Source: Deroplatys truncata
Lineage: Eukaryota > Arthropoda > Insecta > Mantodea > Mantidae
Reading direction: 5' to 3'
Length of the DNA stretch: 64,000 bases
Assembly: GCA_030765065.1 (NCBI GenBank)
Contig: CM060984.1
Span: forward strand, 84,283,988-84,347,987
The notes beneath the pieces are model-generated. The model was given only the letters and a program-made list of their open reading frames with translations. It made no database searches and was not told the DNA's origin. The position numbers and the translations under genes are program-made. Shown here one piece after another: positions 45,691 through 57,660 of the stretch. How positions within the stretch are numbered: position 1 is the first letter of the stretch; each line of letters starts with the position of its first letter.

Positions 45691-46582
45691 TACTTTCTTT
45701 ACTACGTATAGTAAGTAGGGGAAGTATTGTATTCCACCCAAAAATTCGATACAGAGATTTCACCGGAAATATATGTTTTGAGACCCCCTGAATCCAAAAA
45801 AAAGCATTTTGGAAACATGTCCGTGTGTGTGTCTGTGTGTCTATCTGTCTGTGAACAGCATAACTCAGAAACGAACCCAAACTTGGTATTTAGGTTCAGT
45901 ATCTTCCAAGGATGCGACACGAAGGTTTTCAAGAAAATCCCCCCACCCCAGATTACCCTTTACATGGAACATTTTTCGACTAGTTTAATTTTCTCAAAAA
46001 TGCCTAACGATTTTGATTAAGATATGTTTAAGATATTTTCATGACAAATAAAATGTATATCTTGAATTTTCTGGGAATGTCTCCAAAAGTATTCTCCATT
46101 GTGAACGACTTTTGCATAACTGGTAAACCATAAGAGATAGACAAAATTTTACTACACAAAAACTGTAGATCGCGTTAAAATTCACAATTTATGTCATATA
46201 CAGTGTTTTTGTTGAGTAAACCATTTTCGAGATATTGCTTGTTATTCCCTTAAAGTTTTCAATACTTATTTTCTAAAATGGGAATTCGTTATTCATTTTT
46301 TTGTCTTGGATATGCAAAGAGTATTAATCTGTGGGAAAGGGAATGGTGCTGCACCTAGCTACCAGCTATTAAGAGATATGTATGTGCTTAAAGGCTACTG
46401 TATTTCTATATTGCCCTTGTAAATATATATTCCCCTTACATCTACAAGAAAATTAGCAACAAGACAGAGTCGGCAAATGTTTATCTCGATTAACATGAAG
46501 TAGATGGAGAATAAGCGTTTGTAAAAATAGTTTGTACAGGAGTAGAGAAAGTGATGTGAGTGTAACACATCAGATTTTTTTT
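45691..46582 (+). mobile_element. ACTTTCTC-family element, L type
   Basis: A complete copy of about 892 bp starting after six Ts (ACTTTCTTTACTACG) and ending CACATCAGA plus T tract, with L-type tail. It lacks a few bases around the AACGAACC block compared with other copies. Confidence 0.92.
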
Positions 46583-48259
46583 CAAATGACGTGATAGTGT
46601 TGCTCAGTTAATCACAAAGTTAATTTACTGCTTTAAACAGCCGTTTTATCACAATGTTAATAAGAGTTCTAACAACAAAATTACAGCCCTACTATATCGA
46701 AATTTTGCTTCTTCACGTTACTCCGTTAGATCATGAATGAATGATCATCAAATATCTTTGGTGGTCAGGTGCAAAATTTTCATGGGGATGACTCGCACCA
46801 CTGTATTTTGCGAGGAATAACTTATATCCCAAATATATTTGCACAAGGAAAGTATACTAGTATCGGTGATAAGTACAGGCAGCTATTGTACGAGCATCTG
46901 CAGAGAATAGCAATGGCCGAATAGGCTTAATGTCTTCAATTAGTAACCTACAGCAAGAAGAAATCCGCTACCACCGTCAAGAAAACGGTGACGTAGCAAA
47001 TGAAATATTTCTAGAGTAAGATTAGGCTTTTTTGGTCTAATCCTGAAAATGATGACGATTATGATGATACTTTCAACCGGTTCTGAGCGATTTGGCAAAT
47101 ACACATCGCTCTGGAACATAAGAATGTAATAAGTGCCGCAGTAATTTTTCTAACTACTAAAGTGGTTAACTTCAAAGAGTTGTAAACAAAGCCAGTGACA
47201 AGGAAGCACCTCATTGGCTTTTGAGCTTACTAGAACGTTTTCCGCTTAGCATGTGATTTCTTCTTCTGCATAAAACAGTTCTGTTCACATCGTAATATTT
47301 TGTCGTTATTCTTCACCAGAGAAATTGTAAAAGCCCATTATTGTAACAGTTCAATTCATAAAACAAAACATGTTCGTTCGAATTCACTTATAACTAACTG
47401 AACCGTTATAGCAGACGTTTTATGAAGCTATGCGCAGACGCTGTAGTCCGTTCCGGTTCCCAGACTAGCCGTCAGTGTAATCCTTGTCACGTGGTGTATA
47501 TGTTTAGAACATATTAATTTGGAGTGACATGGCTGAGAATCCTCCGCCTTTTTGGAGAAATATAAACCACGGAAAACGGTTAAACGTGGTAATAAAATGA
47601 TTGTGTTAAACGTTTTTAACCAAATCTGCGAAAAGTACCGAATTTTAATCGACAATGAATATGTTTAGCTGTTGTTTAGCAATAACTGAATTTCGTTGTT
47701 AGCGATGCAGAAGTATTGCTCGGATTGTTTGTTTTCTGTATTATTTTCTTATCTACGATGCTCATCATTTTCTTAACTCGTTGACCCAAAAAGTTTAAAG
47801 CAAAAATGGTGTACTGACATTAGTAATTAAACGAATGATTTCTGAAACCTTAAGTTAAGAGTGGTTTAATCCAGTGCCTTTAATCACAGATGGAACAGTA
47901 GATAGGTGGAGTGTCGAACTGTTCAGGTATCACTTTTATTTGTCTGTGCTTAGTATTATATACTAGAAGTTTAGGATGTAAGGTAAAATATCGGAATAGG
48001 ACGTATAAAATGTTTAAAAGCTAATGTCCCCCAAGCTGCGGAATGTGCCTATTCCCACGCTGTCTGGAGCAATTTCCTCTCGCGGGTACTTAGTTCCCGT
48101 CATCCCTGCGTTTGTTGCTGCCATGTGCTCGGCGGAGTGATACATTAACATTTGTTTACTTCTACTTTGAACTTAGACTGAAACTGGTATAGTATCCGAT
48201 ATTTATATACAGAATATCTTATGTACATTCACGTGACTTTATCTACCCACTGCGCTTAT
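46583..48259. other. Unassigned unique-looking stretch
   Basis: The longest stretch without a recognised element. A 75-codon minus-strand frame (47428-47655) has no motif. Nothing else is seen. Confidence 0.45.
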
Positions 48260-49089
48260 TACTTTCTCTACTGCATTCCAGCCAAAAATTCGATACCGAG
48301 ATTTCACCGGAAATACATGTTTTGAAGTGCCATGATTTCAAATAAAGAATTTCTGGGAAACACATACATGTGTGTGTGTGTCTGTGAACATTGTAACTCA
48401 AAAACGAAAAGTCGGATAAACACCAAACTTTGTATTTGGGTTTAGTACCTTCCAACAATACGAGACAATGATTTTCAAAAAAATCCCCCCGCTCTATACT
48501 TCCCTTTACATGTAACATTTTTCGTAAGTTTTGAATTTCTAAAAAATGGTTATAACGGCTTTGATTATAATATAATATGTTTAAGATGTTTTTATGAAAT
48601 GTATATCTTGGATTTTCTGGGAATGTCCCCAAAAGTCCTTTTCATTCTGAATGTCTTTTGCATAACTAGTAAACCGTAAGAGATGCACAAAATTTACTCC
48701 CCAAAAAATGTAGATCTCGTTAAAACACGTAATTTATGTCATTTACATTTTTTTTTGTCGAATGAACCATTTCCGAGATATTTGTTATTTGTTCTAATTT
48801 GTCAATATCTTACTTTTCCTCAAATAGTAATTCGTTCTTCTTCTTTTTTTTTGTCTGTCCTAGACATGCAAAGAGAATGAAATGCTCCACGTGGCAACCA
48901 ACTCTTAAATGGTTTGACTGTCTCTTAAAGCCTACCATATTTCCCTTGCACCTACAAGACAATTAGCAATCAGATATATTTGCAAATGTTTATATAGATT
49001 AAGATAATTAGATGCAGAATAAGCGTTTGTAAAAATAGTTTGTACAAGAGTAGAAAAAGTCATTTGAGTGCAACACATCAGATTTTTTT
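48260..49089 (+). mobile_element. ACTTTCTC-family element, diverged, S-like tail
   Basis: It starts ACTTTCTCTACTGCATTCCA, lacking the GTATAGTAAGTAGG segment, and ends AAAAGTCATTTGAGTGCAAC plus CACATCAGA. The tail has CTAGACATGCAAAGAGAATG and GTTTGACTGTCTC, close to the S type. It is intermediate in age. Confidence 0.88.
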
Positions 49090-49805
49090 ATTGCTGTTCT
49101 ATGAACTATTCTTAAGTTTCTTTTTCTATTCACTTCGCGTTAATCGAGATAAACGTTTGCAGAAATGTATCATTACGTTTCTTGTAGACACGGGACATAG
49201 GAAGTTGAAGCGTTGGGCGCATATTTAAAAAGTGGCTTGCTGTGTAATGCGTTTAAATCCCAGACTTTGCGAGAAACAAAAGACGGTGAACCAGGCACTT
49301 CAAAAACTACTGTGTTATACTTTCTAAGCAAGAGCAACGAGTATCTTGGAAACGGTTAATGCCACGATGAAATTTATTAGGCATAAATAGCATGTTTTAT
49401 CGTATTTACATACTTCCTGTAATAATTTTTGTCTATCTCTTCGGTTTACAGATACAGAGATATGCAACATTCATTTGGAATGTAGAGTACTTCACAGACA
49501 ATTCAAGATATGCGTTTTAGTGGTCATAGGAATATCTTAAACGCACATTTTAATCAAACTTTTTAAGAGACTTTTCAAGAAATTAAAAGTCATGAAAACG
49601 TTTCATGTAAACGGTAGTTTGGTGGGAAGACTTTCTTGAAAATCTTCGTGTCGCTTCCGTTGGAATATGCTGAACAGAAACAGCATATTACATATTTTCA
49701 TTCAGAGTTTTCAAAATGTATGTTTCCGGTGAAATGTTTCAATTTGTGAACGAAATACAATATAGGCAATTTGGTTATTTACTACAGGTAAGTGGTAGAG
49801 ATGTG
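49090..49805 (-). repeat. Old ACTTTCTC-family copy
   Basis: Directly abuts the previous element. Blocks in reverse order: GCGTTAATCGAGATAAACG, TTTGTCTATCTC, AATATCTTAAACGCACATTT, CTTGAAAATCTTCGTGTCGC, TTTCCGGTGAAATG and GTAAGTGGTAGAG. Confidence 0.7.
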
Positions 49806-50504
49806 CAGATGTGTTGCATTAATTTAGAATAATGCAACACGTATATTTCATTTGTCTTACATCTTGTGGTATATGTTTAAGTAGAACACGCCTGCGAAAC
49901 CCGTCATGTACGTAGACAGCCGCTTTCCTTGCACCTCCGTCCCCCGCACGAGCCAAAAGATAGCGGTGGAGAGACCATGGCACCCGCAGCCGCTTTTAAC
50001 GGTAATGTCTTACTAGCAAATGGCGGAAATTGCACGCTGATAGCTGAAGGATAACAGAAGATATCAGGCCGGAGTGCTTGGGGGAAAATTCGTTTCACAA
50101 CAGATTGGATAAAGGACTAGCAGCGACCTCATTACTTTATCTGGTACTTCAAAGGACATGTACAACATATCACAAGAATGCACTATTTCCTTAATCTATT
50201 AACCCACAAGGTGATTTCTTTTAAATGAAACTGTGGAAAGAAGGTTTGTTAGATTCAAATGTATGACATTCATTTTAAGACATTCAATCTTATGGAGTTG
50301 GAGAAAAACAATTTGTTAAATTGGGTCTTTTGTATGGCTTTATCTAATCGAGTTGGAGATGTGGCTTTATTAATAGCAATTTCATGAATATTAAATTTTG
50401 CAATGGTCCATAAGTATTCCTTTAATGCGATTGATTAGTTTAGTAAAATACATCAGGGTATATCAGGGTATTCTTGTTAACAACGATTTTCCCTTCAGAT
50501 ACAC
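49806..50504. other. Unassigned stretch
   Basis: A small GC-richer patch at 49930-50050 contains a 25-codon frame with an ideal start context (ACCATGG at 49975). It is too short to support a gene. Confidence 0.35.
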
Positions 50505-50625
50505 GAAAGAAACTGATGTGATACATTCACATGACTTTCTCTCCACCAAGTTCATACATCTGTTACATATTACGCTATTTATTTAAAAAGTAGTTCTCTA
50601 TCCACGTTACGTTAGATACTCACCA
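50505..50625 (-). repeat. ACTTTCTC-family terminal fragment
   Basis: Reads AAACTGATGTGATACATTCA, CATGACTTTCTC and CTATCCACGTTACGTTAG, the minus-strand 3' terminus of an old copy, next to the start of the copy at 50633. Confidence 0.65.
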
Positions 50626-51089
50626 CATATTTTTACTTTCTCTGCTATGTAGGGAAAGTAGGTGTATTGCATTCCACTCAAAAATTCCATACGCAAATTT
50701 CACCGGAAATACATGTTTTGAGGCGCTCTGAATCCAAATAAGGCATTTCTGAAACATGTCCATGTGCGTATGTGTGTCTGTGAACAGCATAACTCAAAAA
50801 CGAAAAGTGGGATAAATATCAAACTAGGTATTTGAATTTAGTATCTTCCAAGGACGTGACCCAAAGATTTTCAAGAAAATTTCTCCACCCCTACTACCCT
50901 TTACGTGGAATATTTTTCGAAAATTTGATTTTCTCAAAAATGGCTAACGATTTTGATTAAAATATCACATGTTTAAGTTATTTTCATGGCAAATAAAATG
51001 TATATCTTGACTTTTCTAGGGGATGTCCCCAAAAGTCCTCTTCATACTGAATGATTTTTGCATAACTGGTAAACCGTAAGAGATTATTA

Positions 51090-52380
51090 CGAGGGGCACT
51101 ATTTATATTTTGAGCCTGATAATTAAAACAAAGTAATTTCTGATTGAAAACTGCTTTATTGTTTTTCAAAATATTCTCCTTTATGTTCAATACACTGTTG
51201 CATCCGTTTGAACCATTTGTCAAAGCATTTATTCCAGTCTTCTTGAGACACCTCCAAAACATGGTTTTTGAAAGCATCAACGGCTTCTTCTGCCAATGGA
51301 AATAGTTGTCCACGCAATTTATTCTTGATGTTCGGGAACAAAAAGAAGTCATTGGGTGCCAAATCAGGACTGTATGGCGGATGACCCATCAATTCGATTT
51401 TTTGAGCCTTCAAATACTCTGTTGTTAGACGAGATGTGTGTGCGCTCGCATTGTCTTGATGAAGAACGATTCTACGGTTCTTGTTGGTTTCCCTTTCTTC
51501 ACCGAAGACTTCCGGCAAACAAATGGTTGTGTACCATTCGGCATTGACCGTTTTACGTTCCTCTAAAAACACTGTTGCCACATGGTCAGTTTTGCTGAAA
51601 AAGCAGGCGACCATTTGCTTCGAAGTGCTTCAAGTGCGAACGACTTTTGTTGGATTTGCTTCATCTTGAAACACCCATACAGTCGACTGCTGTTTACGTT
51701 CCGGCTCATACGCATAAATCCATGATTCGTCACCTGTTACAATCTTATATACGTCTTTGAGGCACCGCCATTGAATTTCTTGAGCATTTTTGTACACCAA
51801 TCGATACGAGCATGTTTTTAAGATTGCATCAAATCATGTAGGATTCAACGAGAGTAAACCTTTTTAACGACTAAATAATCATGCAATATTTTATATATGT
51901 TGGTGGAAGTAATGCCTAGGGTTGCCACAATCTCACAATATATCGCATGACGATCGTTCATTATTAGTTTTTGCACAGCATCAATGTTTTCTGGCACAAC
52001 AACTGATTTTGAACGACCATCACGAACTTCATCATTGAGCGAATGGCGGCCACGATTAAATTCGTATTACCAGCGTTTCACAGTGGCAAAAGATGGAACT
52101 TCGTCGCCAAATGTGGAAGTTAGTTGATCGATGCACTCTTGTCTTGATAATCCACGTCGAAAGTTGTAATAAATCATTGCACGAACATTTTCACGAGTTA
52201 ATTCCAGGTTTTTGTTGACATACAAATTTCAAGTTAGTGTAAACAAAACAAATGACGCTCTATTGACAAAATATTTGAAGTAGATTATGGTCAAAAACAT
52301 CAAACTTTCCATTGGAAACGTCAGTTGGCACCTACAACATTCAGGGTTGGCAAGGCTCAAAATATAAGTAGTGCCCCTCG
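51090..52380 (-). mobile_element. Mariner transposon, TIRs preserved, transposase broken
   Basis: The 1291-bp element has TIRs of about 28 bp with one mismatch (CGAGGGGCACTA, then TTATATTTTGAGCCT). TA duplications lie at 51088-51089 and 52381-52382. On the minus strand the N-terminal part reads REN-VRAMIYYNFRRGLSRQ, TFGDEVPSFATVKRW, ARIDWCTKML and a GDESW-like block in shifted frames with stops. The C-terminal half is open. Subfamily is not assigned. Confidence 0.95.
51156..51614 (-). pseudogene. Mariner transposase C-terminal half
   Basis: A 152-codon open stretch carries LHQDNASAHTS and HPPYSPDLAPNDFFLFP. The two Asp residues are separated by 34 residues, the D34D spacing of mariner. The C-terminus reads KCFDKWFKRMQQCIEHKGEYF. 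The first catalytic Asp lies upstream (GDESW) in a different frame, so the enzyme is not complete. Confidence 0.93.
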
Positions 52381-53039
52381 TACACAAAAAATGTAGATCT
52401 CGTTAAAACACACAATTTATGACATTACGTTGTTTTTCGAGTGAACCATTTCCGTGATATTCCTTTTTATTTGTTTAAATTTTCCAATACTTATACGTTT
52501 TCTCAAATAGGAATTTGTTATTCTTTTTCTTTATGTCCCGGACATGCAACGAGAACAAAGAAGAATGAATACTCCATATAGCAACCAGCTCTTAAAAGAT
52601 TTGATTATCGCTTAAAGTCTACCATATTCCCCTTGTGCCTACAAGAAAATTAGCAATAAAATAGTTTCTGCAAACGTTGATCTCGATTAGCATGAAGTAG
52701 ATGGAGAATAAGCGTCTGTAAAGATAGTTTGTACAAGAATAGAGAAACTCATGTGAGTGTAACACATCAGATTTTTTCTTCTTAGGAATGATTTCAAATT
52801 AGGGAGAGAAAAGACATGAATTGCAAACTTTCAAGCATGTCCGTTATGTGACGCTTAGAACATTTCAACATATTTCTATTTCAACATAGAATATTTAAAA
52901 AAAACATTTGACACAAATATTATACCTAAATGAGCTCTATATTCTTCCTCAAGTAGGCTGTCTACCTTGTTATACAACATTATACAGAATTCAGCCACAC
53001 GAAGTTCACAGGATATCATAAAAAATATAATATATAAAA

Positions 53040-53370
53040 TATAACTCTCGTTTCAATATATTGGGCATGTGATATTTTAATTAAAATCGTTAGAGCCGTT
53101 TATGAGAAAATAAAACATTAGGAAATATTTTCCAAAGAATAGGTCTTTTGGAGAAAGGAGATTTTCAAAATCTTCGTGACGCATCCCTGGAAGATTTTGA
53201 ACTTAAACCAAGTTTGGTATTTAACCGACTTGTTGATTTTGAGTTATACTATATGCATGCACATATTACGGATCTTTTTATAAAAACGAAATTTTGGGGC
53301 TCAGGGGATGCGGCAAAATTTCAATATCGAATTTTTTATCTGCTAGTTGTAAGTGGTAGAGAACACACAA
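53040..53370 (-). repeat. Old ACTTTCTC-family fragment
   Basis: Reads GATATTTTAATTAAAATCG, TTAGAGCCGTTTATGAGAAA, TTTCAAAATCTTCGTGACGC and CAAGTTTGGTATTTAACCGA in reverse-copy order. 52778-53039 shows nothing recognisable. Confidence 0.7.
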
Positions 53371-53494
53371 ATTATAGGAATATAGTAACTTATGTAATGA
53401 TGGAAGAGTACGATAATGGAGAAAAGATTCAGAGGGAACGTCGTATTTTTGTGGAGTGACCTCACTATCTCCACGTGATGTAAAACTCTCTTTC

Positions 53495-53860
53495 TAGTTG
53501 AAGTTTTTGTCTCTACAGCAGGAAATTATCTGGAAGCGCATGGAAGAAGAAATAGCAAGAATAGCAAGAATGAAGAAAAAAACACAGGAAGGAAACGCAG
53601 TAACAGAAGAAATATGGAACGGAAGAAACTTTGGAGACTGCAGCACTACTTAATGGAAGCGCTGACAAAAGTTTAGAGGCTTCTGCCAAAAAGTTTTCTT
53701 GCGAGTGGAGTTGCCCAGTAGATAACGGACATGTGGAAGACTCGGTTCTCGTTCCACTGGGCACGTTCCTTGGGAAAGTCCCCCAACTTCCGGGACATGC
53801 TCCGGCGAGCAGGGAGCAAGACGGACACGAGCCAGGGGAGACCAAACATTACCCTATTTT
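53495..53860 (+). other. GC-rich insert with a possible exon
   Basis: A pyrimidine-rich acceptor (TTTTTGTCTCTACAG ending at about 53520) precedes a charged open stretch (MEEEIARIARMKKKTQ). A GC-rich block at 53690-53850 has a different open frame. Composition differs from the surroundings. I recognise no family, and an unknown repeat is as likely as an exon. Confidence 0.25.
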
Positions 53861-54039
53861 TAATTATCTTCGAATTTACAAACTTAGATATGCATTTTCT
53901 AGGATAATTTTTAAATATCTATTTATAAGCGAGAATTTTATGAAATCTAACGTGGAATACACCATAAAAGTAACATGAGTTATTCTCGCAAACACAAACA
54001 CGAGTAGCACAGCAAGATTTTAAACGGGGGGGATTCTTG

Positions 54040-54480
54040 AAGAAAGAAGTAAAAATATGATTGTGTTACATTCATACGACTTTCTCTAGCCATTACAATT
54101 TATTCTCATATAGCTTCTATAAGCTATTTTTGTAAAAGCTTATTAGCATTGCATTCCACAAAAAAAAAATCCGTATCGAGACTTCACCGGAAATGCATAT
54201 TTTGAGGCCCCTCTGAATAAAAAAAAAAGCATTTTTAGAAAAAGTTCCGTATGTATTTCTGTAAAGAACCTAACTCATACACGAATGGTCGAAAAATACC
54301 TAACCCCAACTACCATTTACATGGAAAATTTTTTGAAATTTTTTATATCCTATAAATGATTTTGATTAAAGTACCATATCTTAAATATATTTACATGACA
54401 GAAATATATCTTGAATTTACTGGGAATAGCCTGTGATGTCATTCGGAAAGAATTTTATACAAGGTAGACCATTTAAGTTG
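54040..54480 (+). repeat. Old ACTTTCTC-family remains
   Basis: A minus-strand end fragment (GATTGTGTTACATTCATACG, 54059-54135) meets a plus-strand copy from GCATTGCATTCCAC with GAGACTTCACCGGAAATGC and CCCTCTGAATAAA. It continues to ATCTTGAATTTACTGGG and breaks at the hairpin element that follows. Confidence 0.7.
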
Positions 54481-54518
54481 GGACTATACAATATCTCCAA
54501 AACTAAGCGTTGTAGGAA

Positions 54519-54766
54519 GAAATGTCTTGAATAAAAGTTGTTTGATATTATGGGGCAAGGCAAATGCCATTAGTCATGTTTTGTTTGGAGTCGTTATGAT
54601 GGCATTTTAGGGTCAATTTAATCCAATTTAATTTAGGGTTCCAATTTAAAAAAATTAGATTAGACCCTAAAATGACTATCATAACGTCCTCCAAACAGTA
54701 AAACACGACTAATGGCATTTACTTTCCCCCATAATATCAAGCAACTTTTATTCAAGACGTTTCTTT
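54519..54766. repeat. Large imperfect hairpin (fold-back repeat)
   Basis: Two arms of about 110 bp are inverted copies. The left arm has GTCTTGAATAAAAGTTGTTT, GATATTATGGGG, AATGCCATTAGTC and CATTTTAGGGTC; the right arm has the same blocks in reverse with few differences. The centre is a short AT-rich loop at about 54636-54650. This is the shape of a snap-back MITE. Flanking duplications were not identified. Confidence 0.8.
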
Positions 54767-55389
54767 CTATTATGAGATACTTATGGGCCTGTAAGGCAGA
54801 TGGTGACTTACTTGAAGGGACAACCCTGGAGATCTGTTAATAAACATGGGGAGGAGGTTGAATGAAGGTGATGCACCACCCGAGTTCATTCCGCGGAACG
54901 AAAATATTCCGTTTGATAATGTCAACTTACAAGTAGTATTACTTACTAACCAACACTGACAGACATTTTTTGTTTTATTTCATTTTGATTTTTCTGTCAT
55001 CCGTGTTCTCTGAGATATCCGAAGAATGCTGAATATATTCGACTGGAGCCAGCAGTTACTTTAAGTTTGCAGAGAGCTATAACTTCCAACTTGAGCTGCA
55101 GATTACAGTTCTGTTACACGACATTAACTAACAGCTACTTGTATCCCTGTACTTTAAAACACTTAACTTCACCTTACTACATATATTCATCCTAGTCAAG
55201 AGAGAAGCAGTGAAACAGTTGCATAACCCCTTCACTGTTGCACCGCCACTGTTTTGTTCAGTTCTTTCTGCGCGATTATATAGCATGTGTATTTTAAGTC
55301 TGCAGTTAAGTGAATGTGGTCATGACTTCAACCGATTGCACAGCAACACATACAGGAACTTAACCGCGCAATGTCATTTTAGTATTCAG
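54767..55389. other. Unassigned stretch
   Basis: A 77-codon frame at 55210-55443 runs into the SINE head and has no motif. Nothing else is recognised. Confidence 0.4.
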
Positions 55390-55393
55390 CATC

Positions 55394-55500
55394 TTACTAC
55401 CTCTGTGGTCGAGATGTCAACGTTCTGGCTTCTCGACCCATAGGTCCCGGGTTGATCCCCGTCTGGAGCGGTGAATTCTTCTTTAACCAGATTCATGCCC
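55394..55500 (+). mobile_element. tRNA-headed SINE fragment
   Basis: Box A-like CTGTGGTCGAGATGTC and box B-like AGGTCCCGGGTTGATCCCC are at normal tRNA spacing. A short body reaches the PIF/Harbinger-like element starting at 55509. Confidence 0.65.
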
Positions 55501-55508
55501 TGCCCTCA

Positions 55509-56659
55509 TGGCCGTGTGCACCATCCTCGCTAAACAAACCCTTCAGGGACCTTCAGCTTACCGTGGTAAGAATTTGACCGATATAATCATCGCACAGCGG
55601 TGCACCAATGTTCACCGCAGTTTAGGTGACCGTGGTTACCTGGCAGGCGCTCATCTTGGTTGAGTGCAGCGTTCAATGCAGGTAAACTCTACTGAAAGAC
55701 CCGGATGTACATCGTGTCAACTGTTTTCCACTTGTTCTACCTCTTTGCTGAAGCGCATGCATGTAGCTCAGCGTGCAATGGAGGAAAGCAAAAGTAGACC
55801 CAAGTTTCTGTATTACGTTATTAAATTTAACATCAATTCTTAAGAAAAGATAGAAAGTACAGATATAGAAGCAATTACTTTTAGAATGACACGTGGGAAA
55901 AACTGGCCTTACAATTGATAAGAAAAATATGCTGAACTATTATAGACGCTTTTTATTTCTTTCCACACTGAATAAATTCCAGTTAGCTTAGCCGATATTC
56001 ACTGAAAGACAGACAGAAGAAAAGAGAAAAAAAATACATTATTTCCAAGATTTGAACTCGCAACCTCTTGAATAACAGACGGACACGCTATCCCGACACC
56101 ACGATGGCAACATCAAATTTAAGACTTCGGCACTAATCTTTTCAGGTTACCGGATTCCTATATCTGTTCAATGAACTTAATATTCTTGAAAGTGTAGTAA
56201 TTGCACTAAATTCATTCATTAATCTCCTTATTTCTGCCTTGTTCTTGGAACTCTGTTTCAACTGATATAATTATGATACGTAATGTCATGATGGTGTGGA
56301 TTTTCGTTACGTCTTGGGTCAGGATATTTAAGGCACCTGTCGCACAAACAGATCTTAAAGCATTAAAAACTACAAAGTACATTAAAATAACTTTATCAGG
56401 ATGTATTCACTGGCGAAAATGCAGTGTATATATTCTTTGGGAATTCTAACCTATACGGTTCCGCCATTTTAACATTTCAGCACAAGTAAAGTTGGAAATA
56501 ATCGAAGAAAACCGGCCGTTCATGGCCGGTGAGATTTAACCGCGGTAAAATCCTCGATAAACTTTTACCGGCGTCGATGCACCACAAATGACCGTTCACC
56601 GCGGTAAAGTCCATACTTTACCACGGTAAAATAATGATCGAGAATGATGCACACGGCCA
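55509..56659. mobile_element. Non-autonomous TIR element, PIF/Harbinger-like
   Basis: The ends form inverted repeats: left TGGCCGTGTGCACCATCC, right reverse complemented TGGCCGTGTGCATCATTC (21 bp, two mismatches). A 3-bp duplication TCA flanks it (55506-55508 and 56660-56662), as expected for the PIF/Harbinger superfamily. Near both ends lie repeated palindromic motifs of the type TTTACCGCGGTAAA. There is no transposase frame. A SINE head lies inside on the minus strand. Confidence 0.65.
56035..56110 (-). mobile_element. tRNA-headed SINE fragment inside the TIR element
   Basis: The minus strand reads GTTGCCATCGTGGTGTCGGG with box A, then box B GGTTGCGAGTTCAAATC. The body continues to the left without a clear end. 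Confidence 0.6.
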
Positions 56660-56844
56660 TCAGAGTCTAGAAGTATGAGTGTAGGAGTGAATGTGCGTGT
56701 ATTTCATGATAAAAAGTAACAAGCAACGTTAAGACACCTACAGTTCAGCGAGTGAAAACACCAACGCCATCAGTTGTTTCTCAAGTCAAAGCCTGATGTG
56801 GCTTAGAAGTTACGAGGGGCTATACAAATGAAAGGAAATATTTT

Positions 56845-57660
56845 TGTGTGATCCATTCATACAACTTTCTCAACCCTTATCTTTGTTAGTAGGTATATAA
56901 ATTATTCTTACTAAACCATATTTTCCTACCTACTGCATTTTAATCCAAATAAACCGTTGCAAAACTAGCTGCATTACACATTTCGTTATAGATACAAAGG
57001 GAACAGCGATAGTCAAGTGTTTATGCTGGCCTTAAGATTCCATAGTGTTTCCATGGAATATCGAGAAACAACTCAATGCTTGCAGGACTTTAAGAGAATG
57101 ACCAAGAAATGAAAAATTTGAACCATTAATAACATATATCTCAGAAACAGCTTATGCTACAAAAACGTGTTTTAAATAAATTGTGTGCTTTAAAGAGCTC
57201 TACATTGTTGTGTGGTACGTCTTCGTCTATCGCTTAACGTTTACCGGTTATACTTATAATCCTAGGCTAATCCCAGAAAGGTATAATTTTATTTAACATT
57301 AAATAAAATGGTATTTTAATCAAAATGTTAAAGCCATTTTTTAGAAAATCAAAATTTTGGAAAAATATTCCATGTAAAGTGTATTTGGGGGTGGGAGGAG
57401 TTTCTTGAAAACCTTTGTACCGCATCCTTGAAAGATACTGAACTAAATACCAAGTTTGGTATTTATCCGACTTTTCGTTTTTGAGTTATACTCTTCACTG
57501 ACACACAAGAGACACAAGGACATGTTTCCGAAAATGCTTTATTTGGATTTAGGGAGCCCGAAAACATTTATTGCCGGTGACATCTCGGTATCGAATTTTT
57601 TGGTGGAATGCAATACCTTCTCCACCTACTATATAGATTCGTGGTAGAGAAAGTAAAATA
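56845..57660 (-). repeat. Old ACTTTCTC-family copy
   Basis: Runs from TTTGTGTGATCCATTCATAC and CAACTTTCTC through GCGATAGTCAAGTGTTTATG to GATTCGTGGTAGAGAAAGT. It keeps all blocks in reverse order, with an ACACAAGAGACACAAGG remnant of the microsatellite. Confidence 0.82.

Larger units (their letters stand above)
50633..52777 (+). mobile_element. ACTTTCTC-family element interrupted by a mariner
   Basis: Starts ACTTTCTCTGCTATGTAGGG and ends CATGTGAGTGTAACACATCA plus GA and Ts. The mariner at 51090-52380 sits after GTAAGAGAT. The element resumes at ACACAAAAAATGTAGATC exactly as in uninterrupted copies. Without the mariner it is about 853 bp. The tail is S-like (GTCCCGGACATGCAACGAG, GATTTGATTATCGC). 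Confidence 0.92.

Noticed and set aside
49977-50054. 25-codon frame with ideal start context.
   Set aside because: Too short, no homolog recognised and no splice signals in phase.
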